Of a stretch of 64,000 nucleotides of DNA, positions 41,357-52,355 are shown one piece after another. Under the pieces are notes generated by a model, which had not been told where the DNA came from, did no database searches, and worked only from the letters and a program-made list of their open reading frames with translations. The translations under genes were made by a program, and so were the position numbers. The stretch's first letter is position 1, and each line of letters starts with the position of its first letter. Origin of the DNA: Photobacterium sp. GJ3 (GTDB lineage: Bacteria; Pseudomonadota; Gammaproteobacteria; Enterobacterales; Vibrionaceae); the NCBI RefSeq assembly GCF_018199995.1, contig NZ_CP073578.1, positions 620,001 through 684,000 on the forward strand, in the 5' to 3' direction.

Positions 41357-42350
41357 ACAGAACGAAGAACGAGTAACGGAAGACGTCATTCGTCCGGGCG
41401 ACATACTCCGTCAGGCGCGTGAGCAGCTAGGCTATTCTCAGAAGGATGTCGCTAGCCGCTTGCGTTTGCGGGTATCAGTGATCGATGACATTGAGCAAAA
41501 CAGATTTGATGAAGCACAAATGGCCACGTTTACCCGTGGTTATGTAAGATCTTATGCCAAGTTTGTCGGACTGGATGTAAACGATGTCTTGAGTAAGCTG
41601 GAGAGCTGCGGCCAGGGGCAACCTCAGGCGCAGACCATGCAAAGCTTTTCCCGTAAAACTAATCGCGAAAAACATGACAGCCGGATCATGGGGCTGGCCT
41701 GGATTTTCGGCGCCGTAGTCGTCGGAATGACCGCGGCCTGGTGGTGGCAGGCAGAGCAGAAAACCGAAACACCGGTGATCACCGAACAAGCCAGCACAGG
41801 CTCCCAGCCATTGGATGAGTCTCTGGCGGGCACGACGGATGAACTCGGGACCATGAGTCGCGATGACGTGAGTGCGATTGCAGAAGGGATCACTCAGCCA
41901 CAGTCACCGGAAACGGCCAATGCTGTGGGTGAAGAGTACAGCAACGCTGCGACAGATAATGATTTGCCCCTCAGTACTTTTGATGAAGCAGCGCAGAATC
42001 CGGGGAGTGAAACACAACCTGGCTTTCTCGCTGATGAGGCAGGCAATGCTCTCTTTGATGAGGTGACTGAATCGCTGACTGCAGAGACGACGCTGGCAGA
42101 AGAGGTGCAGGTTCCGGATCTGAAACTGACATTTAACGGTGATTGCTGGATTGATATCCGCGATGCAAAAGGCAAACAGCTTGAAACTGGGATTAAAAGT
42201 TCCGGTGATGTGGTTTCTCTGGACGGTCAGGCACCGTTTAAGATAGTGCTCGGTGCGCCGAGTGTTGTTACAATGAGCTTTAAAGGTGAACCAGTTGATC
42301 TGAGCGGCTATCCGGCCGGTAAAGTCGCCCGGTTGAAATTGCCGTTGTAA
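41346..42350 (+). CDS. rodZ: Cytoskeleton protein RodZ
   Basis: 334 residues. N-terminal Xre-like helix-turn-helix (about 17-85, GDILRQAREQLGYSQKDVASRLRLRVSVIDDIEQN), one membrane helix (about 116-134), an acidic Thr/Glu-rich periplasmic linker, and a C-terminal DUF4115 beta domain (FNGDCWIDIRDAKGKQLETG). RodZ anchors MreB to the elongasome and keeps rod shape. It overlaps pilW by 11 bp and precedes ispG by 14 bp. Confidence 0.94.
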   Translation: MNTEQNEERVTEDVIRPGDILRQAREQLGYSQKDVASRLRLRVSVIDDIEQNRFDEAQMATFTRGYVRSYAKFVGLDVNDVLSKLESCGQGQPQAQTMQSFSRKTNREKHDSRIMGLAWIFGAVVVGMTAAWWWQAEQKTETPVITEQASTGSQPLDESLAGTTDELGTMSRDDVSAIAEGITQPQSPETANAVGEEYSNAATDNDLPLSTFDEAAQNPGSETQPGFLADEAGNALFDEVTESLTAETTLAEEVQVPDLKLTFNGDCWIDIRDAKGKQLETGIKSSGDVVSLDGQAPFKIVLGAPSVVTMSFKGEPVDLSGYPAGKVARLKLPL

Positions 42351-42364
42351 GCAGAGAATGAGAG

Positions 42365-43480
42365 ATGCATAACGAGTCCCCGATTAAACGTCGTCCGTCT
42401 ACCCGAATTTATGTAGGCAAAGTGCCGATTGGTGATGGTGCGCCGATTGCTGTGCAGTCGATGACCAACACCCGAACCACCGATGTCGAAGCAACGGTTG
42501 CACAAATCCGTGCTCTGGAAAAGGTAGGGGCAGATATTGTCCGTGTCTCTGTTCCGACGATGGATGCGGCAGAAGCTTTTAAGTTAATCAAACAGCAAGT
42601 GAATGTGCCCTTGGTGGCAGATATTCACTTTGATTACCGGATTGCTTTACAAGTGGCGGAGTACGGGGTGGACTGCCTGCGGATCAATCCGGGAAATATC
42701 GGCCGCGAAGATCGCATTCGTGCCGTTGTGGATTGTGCCCGCGACAAGAATATCCCTATCCGGATTGGGGTGAATGGCGGCTCTCTCGAAAAAGATCTGC
42801 AGCTCAAATACGGTGAACCCACCCCTGAAGCGCTGGTTGAATCTGCCATGCGCCATGTCGATATTCTGGATCGTCTGAACTTTGATCAGTTCAAAGTCAG
42901 TGTGAAAGCCTCCGATGTGTTCCTGGCCGTTGAATCCTACCGCAAATTGGCGAAAGAAATTCAGCAACCGCTGCATCTGGGGATTACGGAAGCGGGTGGT
43001 GCCCGTGCGGGTGCTGTGAAATCTGCTGTGGGCCTGGGGATGCTGCTGGCTGAAGGGATCGGGGATACACTGCGTATCTCTCTGGCCGCAGATCCGATTG
43101 AAGAAATCAAAGTGGGCTTTGACATTCTGAAATCGCTGCGCATCCGCTCCCGGGGCATTAACTTTATTGCCTGCCCGACCTGTTCCCGTCAGGAATTCGA
43201 TGTGATCGGAACCGTGAACGAGCTGGAACAGCGCCTGGAAGATGTGACCGTACCGATGGACGTCTCTGTGATTGGCTGCGTCGTCAACGGTCCGGGTGAG
43301 GCGGAAGTGTCGCATATGGGGATTGCCGGCGGTAACCGCAAGAGTGCTTTTTATGAAGACGGTGTCCGTCAGAAAGAGCGCTTCGACAATGATAATGTGA
43401 TCGACCAACTGGAAACGAAAATCCGTGCCAAAGCAGCAATGCTGGATCAGCGCAACCGGATTGACGTGATCGAAAAGTAA
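42365..43480 (+). CDS. ispG: 4-hydroxy-3-methylbut-2-en-1-yl diphosphate synthase
   Basis: 371 residues (E. coli 372). The sixth enzyme of the MEP isoprenoid pathway, a [4Fe-4S] reductase. The TIM-barrel begins with [31 protein letters not shown]. Cluster ligands are the cysteines of IACPTCSRQ and the one in [13 protein letters not shown], with the following Glu as a fourth ligand. Start ATG 42365 behind GAGAATGAGAG. Confidence 0.98.
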   Translation: MHNESPIKRRPSTRIYVGKVPIGDGAPIAVQSMTNTRTTDVEATVAQIRALEKVGADIVRVSVPTMDAAEAFKLIKQQVNVPLVADIHFDYRIALQVAEYGVDCLRINPGNIGREDRIRAVVDCARDKNIPIRIGVNGGSLEKDLQLKYGEPTPEALVESAMRHVDILDRLNFDQFKVSVKASDVFLAVESYRKLAKEIQQPLHLGITEAGGARAGAVKSAVGLGMLLAEGIGDTLRISLAADPIEEIKVGFDILKSLRIRSRGINFIACPTCSRQEFDVIGTVNELEQRLEDVTVPMDVSVIGCVVNGPGEAEVSHMGIAGGNRKSAFYEDGVRQKERFDNDNVIDQLETKIRAKAAMLDQRNRIDVIEK

Positions 43481-43493
43481 GCCTTTTCTGTTT

Positions 43494-43523
43494 ACCTTGC
43501 CCCGGAATCCTGCGGGGTAAGGT
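43494..43523 (+). other. Hairpin between ispG and hisS
   Basis: ACCTTGCCCCG / CGGGGTAAGGT, an 11-bp stem with one wobble and an 8-base loop; no T-run follows. It may attenuate read-through into hisS. Confidence 0.5.
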
Positions 43524-43600
43524 TCACAACGACCTGCAGAACCGATATATTCGGTTTAATCTATTCGAACTTAATCCCCTTCGGTGAATTGAGAATCAAC

Positions 43601-44869
43601 GTGGCGAAACAAATTCAAGCAATCCGAGGCATGAACGACTGCCTCCCATCCCAGTCTCCACTGTGGCAAAAAGTGGAAAATACCGTGAAACAGGTCGTCA
43701 GCGCCTACGGTTATCATGAAATCCGTATGCCGATTGTCGAAATGACGAATCTGTTCAAACGTGCCATTGGCGAAGTGACCGATGTGGTTGAGAAGGAAAT
43801 GTATACCTTCGAAGACCGGAACGGCGACAGCCTGACATTGCGACCAGAAGGAACGGCGAGCTGTGTCCGTGCCGGGATCGAAAATGGTCTGCTGTACAAT
43901 CAGGAACAGCGTCTGTGGTATATGGGCCCGATGTTTCGTCATGAACGACCACAGAAAGGCCGATATCGTCAGTTCCACCAGTTCGGTGTTGAAGTTTTTG
44001 GCATTGAAGGGCCGGATGTTGATGCAGAGCTGATCATGATGACGGCCCGTTTGTGGCGTGAGCTGGGTATTGACAAGCATGTGCGCCTGGAGCTGAACTC
44101 CATTGGTTCTTCTGATGCGCGTGTTGCTTATCGTGAAGCGCTGGTTGCTTTCCTTGAACAGCATATTGAAGTACTGGACGAAGACTGCAAACGCCGGATG
44201 TATACCAACCCGATGCGTGTTCTGGACTCCAAAAATCAGGCGGTACAGGAACTCCTGGCGGATGCACCGAAGTTGTCTGAGTATCTGGACGAAGATTCCA
44301 AAGCACATTTTGCCGGATTGTGTGAACTATTAGACGCTGCTGGCATCGAATACCAAGTAAATGAACGCCTTGTGCGTGGTTTGGATTATTATAACCGCAC
44401 TGTATTTGAGTGGATCACCAACAGTCTGGGTGCTCAGGGCACTGTCTGTGGTGGTGGCCGCTACGATGGCATGGTTGAACAACTGGGTGGCCGTGCAACG
44501 CAGGGCGTCGGTTTCGCCATGGGCCTGGAACGTCTGGTGCTGATGATGGAAGAGCTGAAGCTGACTGACGTTCGTCGCAGTGTGGATGTTTACGTGGTGA
44601 CGGCTGGTGAAGGCACGCTGATGGCGGGCATGAAGCTGGCAGAATCACTGCGTGAAACGGTTCCGGGTCTGCGGGTCATGAGCCACTTTGGCGGGGGGAA
44701 CTTTAAGAAGCAGTTCAAACGTGCGGATAACGTTGGTGCTGTGGTTGCCCTGGTTCTGGGTGAAAACGAAATCGCAGACAATACTGTGGTGCTGAAAGAC
44801 CTTCGTGGTGGCGAGCAGCAAACTTTACCTCAGGCAGAGGTTGCGGCCAAGCTGGCAGAATTGATTTAA
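43601..44869 (+). CDS. hisS: Histidyl-tRNA synthetase
   Basis: 422 residues from the GTG at 43601 ([13 protein letters not shown]), matching the E. coli start [13 protein letters not shown]. Class II synthetase: motif 2 region [19 protein letters not shown], the HisA motifs [15 protein letters not shown] and [14 protein letters not shown], motif 3 [11 protein letters not shown], and the C-terminal anticodon-binding domain from about residue 325. In-frame TTG at 43589 is less likely. It is followed by yfgM after 13 bp. Confidence 0.98.
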   Translation: MAKQIQAIRGMNDCLPSQSPLWQKVENTVKQVVSAYGYHEIRMPIVEMTNLFKRAIGEVTDVVEKEMYTFEDRNGDSLTLRPEGTASCVRAGIENGLLYNQEQRLWYMGPMFRHERPQKGRYRQFHQFGVEVFGIEGPDVDAELIMMTARLWRELGIDKHVRLELNSIGSSDARVAYREALVAFLEQHIEVLDEDCKRRMYTNPMRVLDSKNQAVQELLADAPKLSEYLDEDSKAHFAGLCELLDAAGIEYQVNERLVRGLDYYNRTVFEWITNSLGAQGTVCGGGRYDGMVEQLGGRATQGVGFAMGLERLVLMMEELKLTDVRRSVDVYVVTAGEGTLMAGMKLAESLRETVPGLRVMSHFGGGNFKKQFKRADNVGAVVALVLGENEIADNTVVLKDLRGGEQQTLPQAEVAAKLAELI

Positions 44870-44882
44870 GAGAGGACAGGAC

Positions 44883-45494
44883 GTGGACGTCAATACCACT
44901 GAAGATCAACAGATTGAATCCATCAAAGCATGGATGAAGGAAAACGGGAAAGCCGTTGTGCTTGGCGCCGTATTAGGTTTAGGTGGCCTGTATGGCTGGC
45001 GTTATTACCAAAGTGAAGTTCAGACGGCCAAAGAGCAGGCCTCGGAAGCTTACTCTCAGGCCGTGCAGGCACTGGCCAGTGGTAACGACGAAGCGATCAG
45101 CCAGACACAAAGCTTTATTCAGAGTCATGAAAGCAGTCATTATGCGGTGCTCGCTGCATTGCAACTGACCAAAGTACAGATCGAGAAAGGCGATCTGGAT
45201 GCGGCTGCCGAACAATTGAACTGGGTCACCAGTCACACGGAAGATTCTGCACTGTTAGCCGTTGCGCATACGCGACTGGCGCGGGTTCTGGCCGCACAAC
45301 AATCGTTTGATACTGCGTTGTCTGAGCTCGATAAAGTGACTGCAGAAAGCTGGCAGGGCAAAATTGCTGAACTGCGCGGTGATATTCTGCTGCAAAAAGG
45401 TGACAAGTCCGCTGCACGTAATGCTTATCTGGATGCGAAGGATCAAGGCGCTTCACCTGCACTACAGATCAAGCTCGACGATTTAGCCCAGTAA
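44883..45494 (+). CDS. yfgM: Periplasmic chaperone-like protein YfgM
   Basis: 203 residues (E. coli 206). One membrane helix (about 23-42, AVVLGAVLGLGGLYGWRYYQ) and a periplasmic TPR domain. In E. coli YfgM joins PpiD at the SecYEG translocon. Start GTG 44883 behind AGAGGACAGG. It sits between hisS and bamB, the conserved location. Confidence 0.94.
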   Translation: MDVNTTEDQQIESIKAWMKENGKAVVLGAVLGLGGLYGWRYYQSEVQTAKEQASEAYSQAVQALASGNDEAISQTQSFIQSHESSHYAVLAALQLTKVQIEKGDLDAAAEQLNWVTSHTEDSALLAVAHTRLARVLAAQQSFDTALSELDKVTAESWQGKIAELRGDILLQKGDKSAARNAYLDAKDQGASPALQIKLDDLAQ

Positions 45495-45503
45495 AGGCGA
45501 CAG

Positions 45504-46664
45504 ATGATGCGCAAGCGATTGAAGCAAGCTTTAGCTCTGGCCGTTGCCATTGGTGTGTTAAGTGGCTGTGCCAGTGAGGAAGAAGCGGTACAGATGGCAC
45601 CTTTGCCAGCTGTGACCAATCAGTTCACGCCCGTGCAGGACTGGACTCGCAGCATCGATGATGGTGTACAGCATTTTTACTCTCGTCTGGTGCCTGTGAC
45701 GGGGTATGGCAAGCTCTATGTTGCCAGCCGGAACGGTTTGATCGAGGCACTTGATCCGGTAACAGGTCAATTGGTCTGGGAACATCAGATCGACGCGGAA
45801 GAGAGTGCCAAGCTCTCGGGCGGCCTGTCTGTGGCATATAATAAAGTGTTTGTCGGCAGCGAAAATGCTGAAGTCATTGCACTGGATGCTGAAACGGGTG
45901 AAGAAGCCTGGCGTGTCAAAGTGGATGGCGAGGTGCTTGCAAAACCATTGGCAGATGAAGGCATGGTGATGGTCAATACCAGCCGAGGCATTCTGCAGGC
46001 CATGGATGCACAAACGGGTGCCACGAAATGGCAAATCAGCAGTGAAGTGCCAACGCTGACGCTGCGTGGTGACAGCGCACCGGTGTCGATTTCCGGTGGC
46101 GTCTTCTGGGGACAAGCGAATGGCCGTTTAGCCGGCGCTTATATCCAGAATGGCCAGTTGATCTGGCAGCAACCTGTCGGGCAGCCTCAGGGTGCGACTG
46201 AGATTGATCGTCTGGTCGATGTCGATGCGTCGCCGGTGATTGATGGGGGCCGTTTGTATACAGCAGGTTATAACGGCAATCTGATTGCCATTGATCTGCG
46301 CAGCGGTCAGCAAGTCTGGAAGCGGAATTATTCGTCGGCAACAGATTTTGTGATTGAGTCTGGCGTGCTGTATCTGGTGACGGCAGAGGATCATCTGGTC
46401 GCTGTCGATATCCGCAGCGGGACGGAGTTGTGGCAAAATTCCGAGTTGTCACACCGGATACTCAGCGCGCCTGCTGTGATTGGCGGACGTCTGGTGGTCG
46501 GTGACAGTCTGGGCTATCTGCACTGGTTGGATCCGCTGAACGGTGAGTTTGTCGCTCAGCAACAAACAGACGGCAGCGGCATTTCAGTCCCGCCGTTGGC
46601 ACTGAACGATGGGTATCTGGTGGTGACCCGAGAAGGCAAACTGAGCAAAATGCATTTGCCTTAG
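45504..46664 (+). CDS. bamB: Outer membrane assembly lipoprotein BamB
   Basis: 386 residues (E. coli 392). Lipobox LSGC near residue 22, then an eight-bladed beta-propeller with PQQ-like repeats (LYVASRNGLIEALDPVTGQLVWEH, VFVGSENAEVIALDAETGEEAWR, LYTAGYNGNLIAIDLRSGQQVWKR, LYLVTAEDHLVAVDIRSGTELW). It is a part of the BAM complex that folds outer-membrane proteins, through BamA. It starts nine bases after yfgM. Confidence 0.96.
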   Translation: MMRKRLKQALALAVAIGVLSGCASEEEAVQMAPLPAVTNQFTPVQDWTRSIDDGVQHFYSRLVPVTGYGKLYVASRNGLIEALDPVTGQLVWEHQIDAEESAKLSGGLSVAYNKVFVGSENAEVIALDAETGEEAWRVKVDGEVLAKPLADEGMVMVNTSRGILQAMDAQTGATKWQISSEVPTLTLRGDSAPVSISGGVFWGQANGRLAGAYIQNGQLIWQQPVGQPQGATEIDRLVDVDASPVIDGGRLYTAGYNGNLIAIDLRSGQQVWKRNYSSATDFVIESGVLYLVTAEDHLVAVDIRSGTELWQNSELSHRILSAPAVIGGRLVVGDSLGYLHWLDPLNGEFVAQQQTDGSGISVPPLALNDGYLVVTREGKLSKMHLP

Positions 46665-46814
46665 TCACAGGCCTATTCTGTGATAAGATTAACGCTTCGG
46701 CTCCTGTTTGTGTTCGCATCAGGGGCCGTTGTTATTCTACCCGTGGCGTCGTGATTGTCGTTTGAGACAAACATGGCTTCATTAAGATGATGAAAAGATA
46801 GAGGTAAGCTCATT

Positions 46815-48320
46815 ATGATTCCTGTAGTTGCCCTTGTCGGGCGCCCGAACGTGGGTAAATCGACGTTGTTTAACCGTCTTACCCGCACCCGGGATGCGCT
46901 GGTCGCTGACTTTCCTGGCCTAACCAGGGATCGTAAGTACGGTCGAGCAGAGCTCGAAGAGAACGAATTTATTGTCATCGACACTGGCGGTATCGACGGA
47001 ACAGAAGAAGGCGTTGAAACCAAAATGGCAGAACAATCGCTGATGGCGATTGAAGAAGCCGACGTGGTTCTGTTTCTGGTGGATGGCCGTGCCGGACTGA
47101 CGGCAGCGGACGAAGCCATTGCCAAGCACCTGCGCAGCCGCGATAAACCGACCTTCCTGGTTGTGAATAAAATCGACGGGATTGATGCAGACAGCGCTTG
47201 TTCCGACTTCTGGAAACTGGGTGTAACCGAAATGCACCAGATTGCCGCGTCGCAGAACCGGGGCGTGACTGCGTTAATGGAGCGTGCGCTGGCGCCATTT
47301 GTGGAAGCCTGGACAGCCCGTCAGACGGAAGATGAAGAGTTAGTCGATATCGAAACGCTGGATTCGGTTGAAGCGATTGAAAAAGCAAATCTGACCGAAG
47401 AAGATGCGGAAGCGGCTTACAAGCGTCTGCAGGAGCAGCCGATTAAGCTGGCAATTATCGGCCGCCCGAATGTGGGTAAATCTACACTGACTAACCGGAT
47501 TCTGGGTGAAGAGCGTGTGGTTGTGTACGACATGCCGGGCACCACGCGTGACTCCATTTATATTCCAATGGAACGTGATGGACAGGAGTATGTCCTGATT
47601 GATACTGCGGGTGTTCGTCGACGCAAAAACATGAATGAAGCCGTTGAGAAATTCTCGGTGATTCAGACACTGAAAGCGGTTGAAGATGCCAACGTTGTAT
47701 TGCTGGTGATTGATGCCCGTGAAAATATCTCTGATCAGGATCTGAGCCTGTTAGGCTTTGCCCTGAACGCTGGCCGTTCACTGGTTATTGCCGTCAACAA
47801 ATGGGATGGTCTGGATAACGAAGTCAAAGAGCGTGTGAAGTCTGAACTGGACCGCCGTTTGGGCTTTGTTGATTTTGCCCGGATTCACTTTATTTCTGCA
47901 TTGCATGGGACAGGCGTAGGTCATTTGTATGAATCGGTCCGGGAAGCATATCAGTCTGCGACCAAGCGAATCAGTACTTCTTTGCTGACCCGCATTATGC
48001 AAATGGCACAGGATGATCACCAGCCGCCAATGATTCGTGGCCGACGTGTGAAACTGAAGTATGCGCACGCAGGGGGTTATAACCCGCCGATTGTGGTGAT
48101 TCACGGGAACCAGGTGAATGAATTGCCTGGCGCTTATAAGCGTTACCTGATGAACTATTATCGTAAAACGCTGGAGATGATGGGAACACCGATTCGTATT
48201 CAGTTCCAGAACAGCGATAACCCGTACGGCAATATGAAACGTCAGAAGCTGACCGTTTCTCAGGAGCGCCAGCGTAAACGACTGGCAACCGCGCTGAAGA
48301 ACAGAGAACAAAATCAGTAA
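46815..48320 (+). CDS. der: GTPase Der (EngA), tandem GTPase for 50S assembly
   Basis: 501 residues. Two G domains in one chain: [14 protein letters not shown] (residue 8) and [14 protein letters not shown] (near 217), each with DTGG/DTAG switch II ([23 protein letters not shown]) and NKID / NKWD specificity motifs. The C-terminal KH-like domain is [18 protein letters not shown]. Essential for late 50S assembly. It lies 150 bp after bamB with AGAGGTAAG before the ATG. Confidence 0.98.
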   Translation: MIPVVALVGRPNVGKSTLFNRLTRTRDALVADFPGLTRDRKYGRAELEENEFIVIDTGGIDGTEEGVETKMAEQSLMAIEEADVVLFLVDGRAGLTAADEAIAKHLRSRDKPTFLVVNKIDGIDADSACSDFWKLGVTEMHQIAASQNRGVTALMERALAPFVEAWTARQTEDEELVDIETLDSVEAIEKANLTEEDAEAAYKRLQEQPIKLAIIGRPNVGKSTLTNRILGEERVVVYDMPGTTRDSIYIPMERDGQEYVLIDTAGVRRRKNMNEAVEKFSVIQTLKAVEDANVVLLVIDARENISDQDLSLLGFALNAGRSLVIAVNKWDGLDNEVKERVKSELDRRLGFVDFARIHFISALHGTGVGHLYESVREAYQSATKRISTSLLTRIMQMAQDDHQPPMIRGRRVKLKYAHAGGYNPPIVVIHGNQVNELPGAYKRYLMNYYRKTLEMMGTPIRIQFQNSDNPYGNMKRQKLTVSQERQRKRLATALKNREQNQ

Positions 48321-48328
48321 TCCACCAG

Positions 48329-48356
48329 AACCCGGCCAGTGTGCCGGGTTTTTTTT
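48329..48356 (+). terminator. Terminator after der
   Basis: AACCCGGC / GCCGGGTT (8-bp stem, 6-base loop) with eight consecutive T residues from 48349. Confidence 0.93.
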
Positions 48357-48735
48357 GATCTGAATCTGGGGAAATCGATCCTCTGGCAGGAACAATGGGA
48401 TCAAATAACGCAGATTATGCTGCCCGATTTGGGTTGTGTGATCACGGCAGAAACAGGCTAACTTATTGTTAACCCAATCAGAAATTGAGAAATCAGATCA
48501 AAGGTTATGTTTTGGTTCATTCTGGATCTCGACGAAAAAAGGACAGGTTTGTGTATTTTATCCTGTTTAAAATCCAAATACAGCACATGTAACTTATGCT
48601 TTCGGGAAGTGTATTGATAAATATTCTTTTCAGGGGTGATCGCTGATCATTCCGGACTTTGTCGTTGATCATGTCTTTGTTGCGGATCCCTGCTATCGTC
48701 ATCTCAATGGTGTTATTCATGGAGCAGACCATCTG
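48357..48735 (+). other. Intergenic region upstream of yfgJ
   Basis: About 380 bp of AT-rich DNA with no convincing gene. It holds small inverted repeats (ACAGG...CCTGT, 48542-48571; GATCGCTGATC near 48639) and presumably the yfgJ promoter. I see no RNA gene or known regulator site. Confidence 0.4.
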
Positions 48736-49005
48736 ATGTCACAGTCATTCTGTCCGGTTTGTCAGCTGCCGTTGTTATGGCAATTGGGCGGGTATTATTG
48801 CGCGCACTGTCAGAAAAAGGTCGTTAAGGAAGCATTCTGCGATGATTGCGAGCATCTATTGGAGCGCGTCAACGCTTGTGGTGCCGACAATTATTTTTGC
48901 CCGCATTGCAATACCCTTAAATCTAAGTCGCGGGCGCGGATTACTTTTCGGATTGCAGCGCCTGATTCACAGAAAGATTCAGGAAATCCTTCTTCCTCGG
49001 CATAG
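48736..49005 (+). CDS. yfgJ: Zinc-ribbon protein, YfgJ-like
   Basis: 89 residues, somewhat longer than E. coli YfgJ (about 71). Two CxxC pairs form each of two zinc ribbons: CPVC and CAHC, then CDDC and CPHC. Function is unknown; the family is small and cytoplasmic. It follows der in related genomes too. The extra C-terminal tail after RITFRIAAPDSQK is low-complexity and Ser-rich. Confidence 0.85.
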   Translation: MSQSFCPVCQLPLLWQLGGYYCAHCQKKVVKEAFCDDCEHLLERVNACGADNYFCPHCNTLKSKSRARITFRIAAPDSQKDSGNPSSSA

Positions 49006-49094
49006 ATTTTCCGGACAAAAACGATCTGAGCCTGATTTTTGCCATTTTTTACTGCTGATTTCGTATGAATCTGTAGTCAGCCTCCTTGTTTCAA

Positions 49095-49126
49095 TATACT
49101 CTTATTTGCCAATAATTCTCATTATT
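49095..49126 (+). promoter_or_regulatory. Possible promoter with Fur-like box before the orphan ABC ATPase
   Basis: A -10-like TATACT at 49095-49100 is followed by AATAATTCTCATTATT at 49111-49126, an AATAAT/ATTATT inverted repeat. It resembles the Fur consensus (repeated NAT(A/T)AT units). It lies 32-47 bp before the ATG at 49158, where Fur would block transcription. The centre deviates, so confidence is moderate to low. Confidence 0.4.
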
Positions 49127-49157
49127 ACTTATGGACGAGAAACGTAAGGGTTCAGGT

Positions 49158-50771
49158 ATGAATAAGCACAAGTCGCTGCTGACAGTCGATGCACTGTCGG
49201 TGTCGTTCACGATGGAAAGTGGTACCGTAGATGCGGTGAAATCAATGAGTTTCACCCTGGATAAGGGGCAGACACTGGCCCTGGTAGGTGAGTCCGGGTC
49301 TGGTAAGTCGGTCACTTCCAGTGCGGTGATGGGGTTGTTGCCAAAGAATGCGCGTGTTTCACCGACAAGCCAAGTTTGGTTTCAGGGCACTGAACTGCTT
49401 GCTTTGCCGGATAAAAAACTACGTCAATTCCGGGGTGGGAAGATTGCCATGATTTTCCAGGAACCCATGACCTCGCTGAACCCTTATATGCCCGTTGGCG
49501 AGCAGGTTGCGGAAGCGATCCGGTGCCACCGGAATGTGTCCATGAAAGCTGCGATGGAAGAAACGCTGGCTTTGTTTGAGCGGGTACATTTACCGGATCC
49601 CCGGAAACGTCTGCGTCATTATCCCCATGAATTCTCTGGCGGTCAGCTGCAACGGATCATGATTGCGATGGCACTGGCGAATAAGCCAGATCTGCTGATT
49701 GCCGATGAGCCAACTACGGCGTTAGATGTGACAGTACAGGCGGAAGTGCTGGCTTTATTGAAAGAAATTCAGGCTGAAATGGGGATGGCCATTTTGTTCA
49801 TCACCCATGATCTGGGTGTTGTACGGCATTTCGCCGACGATGTGGTTGTGATGTGTAAAGGGGAAGTTGTCGAGACGGGCTCCGTCGAGAAAGTGTTCCA
49901 TCAGCCGGAAGACCCCTATACCCGGATGTTGCTGGATGCTGAACCGAAACCTGTCGTGCGAGACGATAACTCTTCTTCTCCTCTGATATTGCAGGCTGAA
50001 GACGTCCGTGTGAATTATGTGCTGAAATCGAACTGGCTGGGCCAGCCAACCGAGTATCTTGAAGCGGTGAAGGGGATCAGTCTCCAATTACGTCAGGGCG
50101 AAACGCTGGGGATCGTGGGCGAATCCGGCTCAGGAAAATCAACACTGGGCCGCGCACTCATGCAGCTGCTACCTTCAACCGGAAATATTGCCTTTGAAGG
50201 CAAGAACATGAACCAGATGACTGCTTCGGAGCGATTTGAGCTTAAGCGGCACATGCAGATGGTCTTTCAGGATCCGTTTGGTTCTCTGTCACCGCGGATG
50301 ACTGTCGGGGAAATCATTACGGAACCGCTCACGGTCTTCACCAAGATGACCCGGGCAGAACGGATGCAGAAAGCGCGTCAGGTATTACAGGAAGTGCGTC
50401 TGGACCCACACAGTATCAACCGCTATCCTCATGAGTTTTCCGGTGGGCAGCGTCAGCGGATTGCGATTGCACGAGCGCTGATTTTTGAGCCGAAATTCAT
50501 TTTGCTTGATGAACCAACATCGGCGCTGGACCGTTCCGTTCAGCTGACGGTACTGGATCTTCTGAAAGATATTCAGCGCAAACACAATATCGGCTTTCTA
50601 TTTATCAGCCATGACTTGGCAGTGGTGCGTGCCATTTCTGATCATGTCATGGTGATGCAGCGTGGCGAAGTGGTTGAGCAGGGAACGCCTGATCAGATCT
50701 TTGACCATCCTCAGCAGGCTTATACTCAGCGTTTGATCAGCGCGTGTATGCTGATTGAAGACGCCGCTTAA
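49158..50771 (+). CDS. Peptide-type ABC transporter, fused double ATP-binding protein
   Basis: 537 residues from the ATG at 49158; an upstream in-frame ATG at 49131 is possible. Two complete ATPase domains of the oligopeptide/dipeptide importer type: GESGSGKS, FSGGQLQRIMIA, LLIADEPTTALD in the first; [33 protein letters not shown] in the second. Each ends with the peptide-transporter C-terminal signature (YTRMLLDAEP, YTQRLISACM). The architecture equals E. coli YejF or GsiA. No permease or binding protein lies nearby, so it is an orphan ATPase with partners elsewhere. The Fur-like box hints at an iron-linked substrate such as a siderophore peptide, which is inference. Confidence 0.88.
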   Translation: MNKHKSLLTVDALSVSFTMESGTVDAVKSMSFTLDKGQTLALVGESGSGKSVTSSAVMGLLPKNARVSPTSQVWFQGTELLALPDKKLRQFRGGKIAMIFQEPMTSLNPYMPVGEQVAEAIRCHRNVSMKAAMEETLALFERVHLPDPRKRLRHYPHEFSGGQLQRIMIAMALANKPDLLIADEPTTALDVTVQAEVLALLKEIQAEMGMAILFITHDLGVVRHFADDVVVMCKGEVVETGSVEKVFHQPEDPYTRMLLDAEPKPVVRDDNSSSPLILQAEDVRVNYVLKSNWLGQPTEYLEAVKGISLQLRQGETLGIVGESGSGKSTLGRALMQLLPSTGNIAFEGKNMNQMTASERFELKRHMQMVFQDPFGSLSPRMTVGEIITEPLTVFTKMTRAERMQKARQVLQEVRLDPHSINRYPHEFSGGQRQRIAIARALIFEPKFILLDEPTSALDRSVQLTVLDLLKDIQRKHNIGFLFISHDLAVVRAISDHVMVMQRGEVVEQGTPDQIFDHPQQAYTQRLISACMLIEDAA

Positions 50772-50797
50772 ACGTTAATCTGAATCGGGAATATCGC

Positions 50798-52147
50798 TCA
50801 GTCGGTGACGGTGGAGCGAATATCACCATCGGCCAGTGTGGTTTTCAGTGTATCGCCGGTTTTCACCTGAGCAGCACTGCGGATCACCTGGCCGTTGTCA
50901 TTTCTTGTGATGGAGTATCCGCGCGCCAGAGTGGCTAGCGGACTGACCGCATCCAGAGTTTCGGTCGCGATGGCGAGCTGGTGCCGGGCGTTGACCAGTC
51001 GACGGTCCATGGCATCCAGTAATCGGCGCTGTTGAGCGTTCAACTGTGCAGACAGTTTTTCCAGTCGCTGTGCCGGCGTGTGCAATGCCAGTTGATACTC
51101 GCAGCGGTGAAGGTGTTGCTGACGATCGGCCACCTGCTTGCGTATGGCACGTTCCAGACGGTTTCTTAACTCATCCAGGCGCTGACTCTGCTGATTCAGC
51201 TGTACCTGCGGATGCTGGCGATCCAGACGGTGCTGCCAGCGCACAAGCTGGCTCTGACGACCTGACAGATAATGGCGCATCGCGTGTCGCAGGTGCTGCT
51301 GACGCTGGTTGATTTTCTGAAGCTGAGCACTGAGATCACGGCTCACCAGTTCTGCCGCGGCAGAAGGCGTTGGCGCACGCATATCGGCCACAAAATCAGC
51401 AATGGTGACGTCCACTTCATGCCCGACGGCACTGATAATCGGAATTTGGCTGGCTGCAATTGTCCGGGCGACGATTTCCTCGTTAAAAGCCCATAAATCC
51501 TCGAGAGAGCCGCCCCCGCGTCCGACAATCAGAACATCGCATTCCTGTCGGGCATTGGCCCGGCCGATGGCCTGCGCAATGGAAATCGCAGCGCCGTCAC
51601 CCTGAACTATGGTCGGGTAAATCACAATGGGTAGCCCGGGATCCCGGCGTTTGAGCACGTTGAGAATATCGTGCAGTGCTGCACCGGTTTTGGAGGTGAT
51701 AATGCCGACCCGTTTCGGTTCTTCCGGCAAGGGCTGTTTGAGACTCTGTGCAAACAAACCTTCTGAAGCCAGCTGCATTTTTAGTTGTTCAAACTGTTGC
51801 TGCAGGCGGCCATCGCCTTCTGGCTGCATACTTTCGACAATCAGCTGGTAATCGCCACGCGGCTCATACAGGGAAAGTCTGGCTTTCACCAGCACCTGAT
51901 TACCATTGGCCGGACGGAACGTTACTCGCTGATTGTTGCCACGGAACATGGCGCATTTCACCTGAGCCCGCGCATCTTTAAGCGTGAAGTACCAGTGCCC
52001 GGAAACAGGCGCTGAAAAGTTAGACAGCTCGCCGACCAGCCAGACAACCCCCATCTCATTTTCCAGTAACAGACGCACCTGTGCGTTGAGGCTGGAAACA
52101 GTGAAAATACGCTTGTTCTGAGATGAAGCAGTCGGGTATAGACTCAC
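50798..52147 (-). CDS. xseA: Exodeoxyribonuclease VII large subunit
   Basis: 449 residues (E. coli 456). It degrades single-stranded DNA with XseB. The N-terminal OB fold ([31 protein letters not shown]...GHWYFTLKD) and the catalytic core ([60 protein letters not shown]) are complete. The long C-terminal coiled coil (about 275-390) is Arg/Gln-rich. It starts at GTG 52147 and diverges from guaB, the standard arrangement. xseB is not in the window. Confidence 0.97.
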   Translation of the reverse strand: MSLYPTASSQNKRIFTVSSLNAQVRLLLENEMGVVWLVGELSNFSAPVSGHWYFTLKDARAQVKCAMFRGNNQRVTFRPANGNQVLVKARLSLYEPRGDYQLIVESMQPEGDGRLQQQFEQLKMQLASEGLFAQSLKQPLPEEPKRVGIITSKTGAALHDILNVLKRRDPGLPIVIYPTIVQGDGAAISIAQAIGRANARQECDVLIVGRGGGSLEDLWAFNEEIVARTIAASQIPIISAVGHEVDVTIADFVADMRAPTPSAAAELVSRDLSAQLQKINQRQQHLRHAMRHYLSGRQSQLVRWQHRLDRQHPQVQLNQQSQRLDELRNRLERAIRKQVADRQQHLHRCEYQLALHTPAQRLEKLSAQLNAQQRRLLDAMDRRLVNARHQLAIATETLDAVSPLATLARGYSITRNDNGQVIRSAAQVKTGDTLKTTLADGDIRSTVTD

Positions 52148-52355
52148 GGCAACGGGACCTGTATTTGCAGGAATAGACTTAGCTGAGGATGGTGCCCGAA
52201 ATTGGCAAGAGTATCAAATGAATGTCGTGACGGGGTGGTTGAAAAGTCGACAGACGCAATGAGGCCGGGGAATTTGGCCCGCAGCTCGGTCACTTAAACC
52301 GGAATATATTACGTATCAAGTGAAAAGTGTCAATTAATTTTTTTAATTTTTTTCT

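Noticed and set aside
48517..48732. 71-codon minus-strand frame upstream of yfgJ
   Set aside because: No family resemblance and no ribosome site; AT-rich chance frame.
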